A DNA stretch of 7,657 nt from Oscillospiraceae bacterium (GTDB lineage Bacteria; Bacillota_A; Clostridia; Oscillospirales; Oscillospiraceae): positions 1-7,657 of the forward strand of contig SVLA01000102.1 of assembly GCA_015068175.1 (NCBI GenBank), in the 5' to 3' direction. Every line of letters begins with the position of its first letter. The stretch's first letter is position 1. The notes beneath the pieces were generated by a model, which was not told the origin of the DNA, searched no databases, and saw nothing but the letters and a program-made list of their open reading frames with translations. The position numbers were made by a program, and so were the translations under genes. This document shows, one piece after another, positions 1 to 4,772 of the stretch.

Positions 1-683
1 GAGTTGAGGATGTAAGTGCCCTTTTCGTCTTCAAAAACGGGGAAATACTCGCCGGGGCGTTTTTCCTCCATGAGGGCGTACTGATAGCGGCAGGGCTGGG
101 CGCAGGCGCCCCGATTGGAGTCACGGCCGGTCATATAGTTGCTCAGCAGGCAGCGGCCGGAGTAGCTGACGCACATGGCGCCGTGGCCGAAGGTCTCGAT
201 CTCCAGTTTGGGATCCACCTTCCGGCGGATCTGGCGGACTTCCTCCAGGGAACATTCCCGGGCCAGGACCACCCGCTGGGCACCCAGGTCGAACCAGGCC
301 TGGGCGCACTCGTAATTGGCAACGGATTGCTGGGTGGAGATGTGGCGCTGGCACCGGGGGGCATACTTGCCGGCCATGGTGAAGGCGCCCAGGTCTGCCA
401 GGATCAGGGCGTCCACGCCGGCATCGTCCAGTTGTTCCAGGTATGCCGGCAGGGCGGCCACTTCGTCATTGCGGGGCATGGTGTTGACGGTCACATGGAC
501 CTTGACGCCGTGTTCATGGGCGTAGCGTACGGCCAGGGGCAGTTCTTCCGGGGTAAAATTGCCGGCAAAGGCCCGCATGCCGAAGTCGGTGCCGGCCAGG
601 TAGACCGCATCGGCACCGTACAGCACGGACATTTTCAGTCGCTGCATATCGCCGGCAGGACTCAATAATTCCAATTTTGCCAT
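1..683 (-). CDS. U32 family peptidase-like protein, probably tRNA/rRNA hydroxylation type (3' end cut by window edge)
   Basis: The first 227 codons are visible; the C-terminus runs off the left edge. The N-terminus (MAKLELLSPAGDMQRLK) and the GADAVYL segment at about residues 23-29 are typical of the TIM-barrel-like U32 domain. The U32 signature is intact at residues 163-181: ETFGHGAMC, then G176, C178 and S181, followed by CAQPCR at 194-199. In this family the conserved cysteines (here C171, C178, C194) are thought to hold an iron-sulfur cluster. Members once called collagenase-like proteases include TrhP (YegQ; YrrN/YrrO in Bacillus), needed for 5-hydroxyuridine at tRNA position 34, and RlhA, acting on 23S rRNA. 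Position directly after mltG matches the Bacillus yrrL-yrrN/O neighbourhood, so a TrhP-like role is my preferred inference. RlhA-like or true peptidase activity cannot be excluded without the C-terminal half. The ATG start has a good ribosome binding site. Confidence 0.88.
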   Translation of the reverse strand, partial: MAKLELLSPAGDMQRLKMSVLYGADAVYLAGTDFGMRAFAGNFTPEELPLAVRYAHEHGVKVHVTVNTMPRNDEVAALPAYLEQLDDAGVDALILADLGAFTMAGKYAPRCQRHISTQQSVANYECAQAWFDLGAQRVVLARECSLEEVRQIRRKVDPKLEIETFGHGAMCVSYSGRCLLSNYMTGRDSNRGACAQPCRYQYALMEEKRPGEYFPVFEDEKGTYILN

Positions 684-687
684 GGCG

Positions 688-2307
688 TTACTCCTGGTTC
701 TTCAGGAAGTCCTGATGCTCGTTGTAGGTCTTGAAGAACTGGTGGACGGGGCTTTCGCCGGAGGTATCCAGGGCGTAGTAATAGTAACCGGTGGCGGCGG
801 GTGCCAGGGCGGCCCGGATGCTGTAGATACCGGGATTACTGATGGGTCCGGGGGGCAGGCCCTCGTAGAGATAGGTGTTGTAGGGGCTGTCGAACTTCAG
901 ATCCTCAGCGGTCAGGTCCTGCTTGCCGCCCAGGGCGTAGACGATGGTGGCGTCAATGTTCAGGAAGGGATACTTGCTGGGATTGGTCAGACGGTTGTAG
1001 ATGACGGAGGCGATGGTGGGGCTTTCACCGGAATAGGCGGTCTCCTTTTCAATCATGGAGGCTACGATGATCAACTGCTGAAGGGTCAGCTTATGCTCCT
1101 CGATATAGCTCTGGGAGAAACCGTTCTTCTTATATTTTTCGGCCAGGGTCTCGTTCAGTTCGTCCAACTGGGCCTTCAGTTCGTCGTTGAAGCGGTATTC
1201 AAAGCCGCCCAGCAGTTTGATCAGGACCTGACGGGCGCTGGAGTTGGTATAGAACTCGTAGGTATCCGGGAAGAGGTAACCTTCCAGGCAGTAGGGAGTG
1301 CCCTTTTCCACGCCTTCCAGGAACCAATAGCTGGAAAATTCATTCTCGCTGCAGTACTGCTCCAGCTCGGCCACGGTGCACACGCCCCGGTCTTCCAGCA
1401 GTTTGAAGATCTGGGCACAGGTGTAGCCTTCGGGGATCACCACTTCCGTGGTCTGCCGGTAGGAGGAGGTGGAGGACATACCGCCCACCAGGGCGTGGTA
1501 GTCGTACTGGGTGTTCAGGGTGAACACGCCGGCGCTGATCTTGCCCTCTTCTTCCACGTCGGCCAACTGGCAGTAGAGCTTGAACAGACCCTTGTACTGG
1601 ATCAGGCCGGCTTTGTGGAGCTTTTCGATGACATCGTCCAGGTCGTCGGTGGCGGCGATGGTCACCACCACGTCCTGATCCTCACGGCCGAAGGCCATGA
1701 TGTCGGCGGCGCAGATCCAGATCAGGCGGCCCAGGGAGGTGCCGATGAACAGACAGATGGCCACCCAGATGGCCAGGGAGGCCAGGTGGGGCAGGCCGAA
1801 CAGACCGTAGCCGTTCTTTTTCTTAGGACGGACTTTCCGGGGAACGGCGCCTTCGTATTCTTCTTCGCCGTCTTCTCCGTCATCTTCGTCCTCGGCATCT
1901 TCGGCGTATTCCTCATCTTCGGGGAGAACGTCGTCGGTCAGGTCCATGGTGGGATCTTCGTCGAAGGCTTCCGCAATGGGCTCGGACATGATCTCATTTT
2001 CGATGGCGGTGATATCCCAGTCGTCGTCCAGAGTCTCACGGATGATCCGTTCCACTTCAATGTCGCCCATGTCGGTCATGTCGTGATGGGCCACGGCGGT
2101 TTCGTCGGTACCGATCTCAGCCACGGCTTCCGCCGGGGCCACCATTTGGCCGTAAACCGCGGAATCTTCCAGATTTTCAGGGGGTTTTTCCTCTTCGGCA
2201 GGGGGTTCTTCCTGGCCTGCGGCGGCCAGCAATTGCTCCAGCCAGGCCCGGGCTTCTTCGTCGTTATCTTCCGGCGCGCCGGGGCCGCTGTAATTCTCTT
2301 GATCCAT
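688..2307 (-). CDS. mltG: Endolytic murein transglycosylase MltG (YceG-like) with long acidic N-terminal tail
   Basis: This 539-residue protein cleaves nascent glycan strands in the membrane-proximal peptidoglycan and is thought to end strand synthesis. Residues 1-153 form a very acidic, Pro/Glu/Asp-rich, probably disordered cytoplasmic tail. A basic stop (RKVRPKKK, 157-164) precedes one membrane segment at about 173-204. The outside part carries a LysM-like region (about 212-275) and the YceG domain (about 285-539) with LEGYLFPDTYEF at 341-352, SMIEKET at 417-423 and the YEGLPPGPISNPG block at 481-493. E420 aligns with the catalytic Glu of E. coli MltG (E218), so the enzyme looks active. E. 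coli MltG is about 340 residues; the excess is mostly the tail. The ATG start has AGGAGG at 2316-2321, 8 bases upstream. It lies 15 bases after the DJ-1 family gene and 4 bases before the U32 gene, so it is co-transcribed with both. Confidence 0.96.
   Translation of the reverse strand: MDQENYSGPGAPEDNDEEARAWLEQLLAAAGQEEPPAEEEKPPENLEDSAVYGQMVAPAEAVAEIGTDETAVAHHDMTDMGDIEVERIIRETLDDDWDITAIENEIMSEPIAEAFDEDPTMDLTDDVLPEDEEYAEDAEDEDDGEDGEEEYEGAVPRKVRPKKKNGYGLFGLPHLASLAIWVAICLFIGTSLGRLIWICAADIMAFGREDQDVVVTIAATDDLDDVIEKLHKAGLIQYKGLFKLYCQLADVEEEGKISAGVFTLNTQYDYHALVGGMSSTSSYRQTTEVVIPEGYTCAQIFKLLEDRGVCTVAELEQYCSENEFSSYWFLEGVEKGTPYCLEGYLFPDTYEFYTNSSARQVLIKLLGGFEYRFNDELKAQLDELNETLAEKYKKNGFSQSYIEEHKLTLQQLIIVASMIEKETAYSGESPTIASVIYNRLTNPSKYPFLNIDATIVYALGGKQDLTAEDLKFDSPYNTYLYEGLPPGPISNPGIYSIRAALAPAATGYYYYALDTSGESPVHQFFKTYNEHQDFLKNQE
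691..695 (-). promoter_or_regulatory. Ribosome binding site of the U32 gene, inside the end of mltG
   Basis: AGGAG on the minus strand lies 7 bases before the ATG at 681-683. It sits in the last codons of mltG, and the mltG stop codon (688-690) falls within the spacer. This arrangement fixes the U32 start and suggests translational coupling to mltG. Confidence 0.75.
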
Positions 2308-2322
2308 GATGTGATCCTCCTG

Positions 2323-2865
2323 TTAACGTCGTACGATCTGCCGCTCCACAGTTTGCGCAGCCTCCGGACCTTTCAAGGCTTCAATGAGCTGAAGGCCGAA
2401 GTCGATGGCACAGCCGGCGGAGGTGCCGGTGATCAGGTTACCGTCCCGGACGGCGGCTGCACCGGGAACCATGTGGGCGGCGCCCATGCCCTCTTCACAG
2501 CCGGGGTAGCAGGTGGCCCTGCGGCCGTCGGTGATGCCCAGATCGGCCAGCACCGTGGGACCGGCACAGATGGCAGCCACAAATTTGTTGTTTTCCCAGG
2601 CGAAGCGGAGGGCCTCCAGGGCAGGCTGGCTGGCACGGGCAGAGGCGACGCCGCCCAGACCGCCGGGGAGAATGATCATTTCCAGGGCCGTCAGGTCCAG
2701 CTCTCCGATCTCAATGTCGGCTTCCACGCCGATGCCGTGGCCGCCGTATACGGTTTTTCCGTTGATGCCCACGGTCATCACTTCGATGCCGGCGCGGCGC
2801 AGCAGATCCAGAGGGGCGATGGCTTCCGTTTCTTCGAAGCCGGTGCCCAGCAGCATATATACCAT
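2323..2865 (-). CDS. DJ-1/PfpI superfamily protein (YajL/ThiJ-like)
   Basis: A 180-residue protein covering the whole DJ-1 fold. The N-terminus MVYMLLGTGFEETEA matches the family start, and E14 aligns with E18 of human DJ-1. The nucleophile elbow AAICAGP places the reactive cysteine at C100 (human C106). H131 aligns with human H126, and the C-terminal block around 149-164 (SAGCAIDFGLQLIEAL) is conserved. Proposed roles in the family are oxidative-stress protection, glyoxalase activity and contested deglycase or nucleotide-repair activity; the physiological substrate here is unknown. C119 and C123 (CYPGC) add further thiols near the active-site loop. Three bases separate its ATG from the stop of the kinase gene, and its ribosome binding site lies inside that gene, so translation is probably coupled. 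Automated names such as thiazole biosynthesis protein ThiJ would be misleading. Confidence 0.92.
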   Translation of the reverse strand: MVYMLLGTGFEETEAIAPLDLLRRAGIEVMTVGINGKTVYGGHGIGVEADIEIGELDLTALEMIILPGGLGGVASARASQPALEALRFAWENNKFVAAICAGPTVLADLGITDGRRATCYPGCEEGMGAAHMVPGAAAVRDGNLITGTSAGCAIDFGLQLIEALKGPEAAQTVERQIVRR

Positions 2866-2868
2866 AAT

Positions 2869-3537
2869 TCAATCCTCCAAACAATGGCTGACCAGGTCAT
2901 AGATCTCCCGGTGAATGTCCTCGATGGAACGCATATGGCCGTCCGCGACACAATGGATCACGTTCCATCCGTAATACTCCGCGGCGGTGCGGCCCATTTC
3001 CCGGCAGGTGGCCAGGTAAGCCATATCCTTTTCGTGGATGTCGGCGTTGGTGTTGGTCTCCGCTTCCCGGTGGCGCATGAGCTGCTCGGTGAAGGCGGTG
3101 GGGACATCCAGGTAGATGACCATATCCGGCTTGGGCATGCCCAGCTTGTCATATTCGAATTCATAGAGCCACTGCAGGAAGGCGGCCCGGTCTTCCGGGG
3201 CTTCCTTGGAAGTCTGGTGGACGGCATTGGAGGTGGTGTAACGGTCAGACAGGATCAGACCGCCCTCATCATACCATTTTCCCCAATCTTTTTTATAGGA
3301 TGCATAGCGATCCACGGCGTAGAAGGCGGATGCGGCATAGGCATTGACATCCGAGGGACTGGTGCCGAATTCGCCGCCCAGGTACATCCGGATCAGAGCG
3401 GAGCTGGGTTCGGAATACTGGGGGAAGACCAGGGTCTTGAACTGCTTTCCTTCCTCCCGGAACCGCTGGGTCAGTTTTTGAAATTGGGTGGACTTTCCGG
3501 AGCCGTCGGTTCCCTCTATTACGATCAGTTTACCCAT
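2869..3537 (-). CDS. tmk: Thymidylate kinase-like nucleoside monophosphate kinase
   Basis: A 222-residue P-loop kinase expected to phosphorylate dTMP to dTDP with ATP in the cytoplasm. The Walker A motif GTDGSGKS is at residues 9-16 with K15. A DRY motif is at 98-100 (LSDRYTTSN), a second acidic/basic pair at D76-R77 (FYAVDRY), and the Walker-B-like strand MVIYLDVP at 139-146. The LID region around 153-170 carries R155 and R157, as in type II bacterial TMP kinases whose basic residues sit in the LID and not in the P-loop. The usual bacterial TREPGG motif is absent; residues 38-56 read FPQYSEPSSALIRMYLGGE, closer in pattern to the FP-x-R segment of eukaryotic-type enzymes. It may therefore be a divergent paralogue with another deoxynucleotide substrate. 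It is the first gene of the operon, with AGGAGG at 3546-3551, 8 bases before the ATG. Confidence 0.85.
   Translation of the reverse strand: MGKLIVIEGTDGSGKSTQFQKLTQRFREEGKQFKTLVFPQYSEPSSALIRMYLGGEFGTSPSDVNAYAASAFYAVDRYASYKKDWGKWYDEGGLILSDRYTTSNAVHQTSKEAPEDRAAFLQWLYEFEYDKLGMPKPDMVIYLDVPTAFTEQLMRHREAETNTNADIHEKDMAYLATCREMGRTAAEYYGWNVIHCVADGHMRSIEDIHREIYDLVSHCLED
2873..2878 (-). promoter_or_regulatory. Ribosome binding site of the DJ-1 family gene, inside the kinase gene
   Basis: GGAGGA on the minus strand overlaps the last codons of the upstream kinase gene and lies 7 bases before the ATG at 2863-2865. It supports this start over the Met at residue 4, and it suggests coupled translation of the two proteins. 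Confidence 0.75.
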
Positions 3538-3576
3538 TTTAGGTGCCTCCTGCTTACAATAATACGATTATATCAT

Positions 3577-3605
3577 AGCATAACACATTTTTTCTGTTTT
3601 GTCCA
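3577..3605 (-). promoter_or_regulatory. Sigma-A-type promoter for the tmk-like / DJ-1 / mltG / U32 operon
   Basis: Read on the minus strand, TGGACA (3600-3605, five of six consensus bases) is followed after 17 bases by TATGCT (3577-3582). A consensus TATAAT also lies slightly downstream at 3567-3572 but without a recognisable -35 at the right distance, so the exact -10 is open. The site sits between the nucleotidase terminator and the kinase ribosome binding site, the only sizeable gap ahead of the operon. Confidence 0.6.
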
Positions 3606-3631
3606 CAGTGAAGATGGGCTCCGGGACGGGA

Positions 3632-3666
3632 GAAAAAAGGACCCTGCAGAGGAACACTCTGCAGGG
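3632..3666 (-). terminator. Intrinsic terminator of the 5'-nucleotidase gene
   Basis: On the minus strand a perfect 10-base-pair stem CCCTGCAGAG / CTCTGCAGGG (3657-3666 with 3642-3651) encloses a 5-base loop and is followed after three bases by six Ts (3633-3638). It begins 6 bases after the nucleotidase stop codon. It separates that gene from the downstream operon, which has its own promoter. Confidence 0.9.
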
Positions 3667-3672
3667 CGAACA

Positions 3673-4587
3673 TTATTCTTCCGCGTTGGGCACGGTTTTA
3701 TAGGGGACCCGGGCGGCGGGGACCAGCTTGGAGGCCGGGTCCGTATGAACAGCCTGGTCATCGAAGAAGATGTGGGCGCCGAAGGCTTTCAAAACGTCGC
3801 TCTTTCGGATGCCGCCCATGAAGAACACTTCATCAATCCGGATGCCCCAAACACGGAGGGTACGGATCACGCGCTCGTGGGCAGGGGCATTGCGGGAAGT
3901 GACCAGGGCGGTGCGGATGGGCGTGTGGTCGGAACCGAAACGCTTCTGCACCAGGGAAATGGTGGACAGCAGCTTGGCAAAGGGGCCCTCCGGCAGGGGT
4001 TTCTGGGCGTTGAGGCGCTCGTGCTCTTCAAAGGCGGCCAAACCCTCGGACTGGAAGATCTTTTCCGATTCGTCGGAGAAGATCACGGCGTCGCCGTCGA
4101 AGGCGATGCGGATCTGGTCGATCTCTTCGTCGGGGCGGATGGACAGACCGTCGTGGGAGCAGATCAGACCGGCGGCAATACCGGCGTCAATGGCTTCCTG
4201 GACATCCTGCTCGCTGGCGGAAAGGAACAGGTCCGTATGAAAGGCGGACAAATAGGGGGTGATCCGATTGCCGCCCACCAGGGCGGCCCGGGTGATGTCC
4301 AGACCGTAGTGCTGGATGGAATTGAAGATCCGCAGGCTGGTATCGGCGCTGTTTTTGGACATGATGATGATCTCCACCAACTGCTCGCCGTGATCGTTCA
4401 GCTTGTGGAGCGCTTTGATCAGGGGGAAGGCGGTGCCGGGGCGGAGGATATCCTTCTCGTGGGCTACCTGGTATTCCAGGTAGGCCTGAAGACCCTGCTC
4501 TTCGTAGATGCGGTTCTCGGTCTCCAGGTCAAAAAGGGCCCGGGAAGAGATACCAACGACCAATTTATTATCAAGGCTGACGGCCAT
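3673..4587 (-). CDS. Cytosolic 5'-nucleotidase, cN-I type (HAD-like)
   Basis: A 304-residue protein resembling the 5'-nucleotidase family that includes vertebrate cytosolic cN-IA/IB, which hydrolyses AMP and deoxynucleoside monophosphates to nucleosides and phosphate. The N-terminal strand LVVGISSRALFDLE (9-22) is characteristic. HAD motif I is IAFDGDAVIFSDE at 161-173, with D164 as likely nucleophile and D166 as acid/base. Motif II is LVTSRNAP at 228-235, motif III FFMGGIRK at 255-262 with K262, and motif IV HIFFDDQ at 272-278 with D276 and D277. All catalytic parts are present and the length fits the family. No signal peptide or membrane segment is seen. It is a single-gene unit with its own promoter and a strong terminator. 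The start is supported by GAGG (4596-4599), 8 bases upstream. The true substrate among AMP, dTMP or others cannot be read from sequence. Confidence 0.88.
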   Translation of the reverse strand: MAVSLDNKLVVGISSRALFDLETENRIYEEQGLQAYLEYQVAHEKDILRPGTAFPLIKALHKLNDHGEQLVEIIIMSKNSADTSLRIFNSIQHYGLDITRAALVGGNRITPYLSAFHTDLFLSASEQDVQEAIDAGIAAGLICSHDGLSIRPDEEIDQIRIAFDGDAVIFSDESEKIFQSEGLAAFEEHERLNAQKPLPEGPFAKLLSTISLVQKRFGSDHTPIRTALVTSRNAPAHERVIRTLRVWGIRIDEVFFMGGIRKSDVLKAFGAHIFFDDQAVHTDPASKLVPAARVPYKTVPNAEE

Positions 4588-4617
4588 AATACATTCCTCA
4601 CTTTCTTTGGGAGTATT

Positions 4618-4646
4618 ATTCTACAATAGCACCCTTTTTTTGTCAA
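4618..4646 (-). promoter_or_regulatory. Near-consensus sigma-A promoter for the 5'-nucleotidase gene
   Basis: On the minus strand a perfect TTGACA (4641-4646) is followed after 17 bases by TAGAAT (4618-4623, five of six). Transcription would begin near 4611, about 20-25 bases before the ATG and just upstream of the ribosome binding site. Confidence 0.85.
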
Positions 4647-4651
4647 ACAAT

Positions 4652-4672
4652 TTATTGAAAAAGCGTTCATAA
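4652..4672. promoter_or_regulatory. Imperfect inverted repeat between divergent -35 boxes (possible operator)
   Basis: TTATTGAA (4652-4659) and TTCATAA (4666-4672) form an inverted repeat with one unpaired base and a 6-base centre. It lies between the -35 boxes of the two divergent promoters (4641-4646 minus, 4681-4686 plus). The region is AT-rich, where such matches arise easily by chance, so this is only a weak candidate for a regulator site. Confidence 0.2.
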
Positions 4673-4680
4673 TTTATACA

Positions 4681-4709
4681 TTGCAATACATAGCGGAATG
4701 TGGTACAAT
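4681..4709 (+). promoter_or_regulatory. Extended -10 sigma-A promoter for the sugar transferase gene
   Basis: TTGCAA (4681-4686) is followed after 17 bases by TACAAT (4704-4709), preceded directly by TGG, which fits the extended -10 TGn element. Transcription would begin near 4716 and leave a leader of about 57 bases that is AT-rich, lacks an ATG and shows no strong hairpin. Confidence 0.8.
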
Positions 4710-4772
4710 GGCGGGGTGTTCCGAGAAAAAACGGGATTTTGATAATTTTTTGTTTACCAAAAGGTATTTGAC

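Noticed and set aside
183..668. 161-codon plus-strand open frame over the U32 gene
   Set aside because: It is the in-phase complement of the U32 gene, which has an intact family signature and ribosome binding site.
3538..3672. Possible small gene or riboswitch in the 135-base gap before the operon
   Set aside because: The gap is accounted for by the nucleotidase terminator and the operon promoter; I see no start codon with a ribosome binding site and no conserved riboswitch-like pairing.
682..4629. Very long plus-strand open frame (1,315 codons) as a possible giant Gly/His/Val-rich protein
   Set aside because: It runs codon-for-codon antisense to four well-supported genes, crosses an intrinsic terminator and two promoters, and its composition is what the complement of GC-ending codons gives.
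4716..4772. Leader of the sugar transferase gene as an attenuator or riboswitch
   Set aside because: At about 57 bases, AT-rich, and with only a 3-base-pair CCG/CGG pairing, it is too short and unstructured to support such a call.
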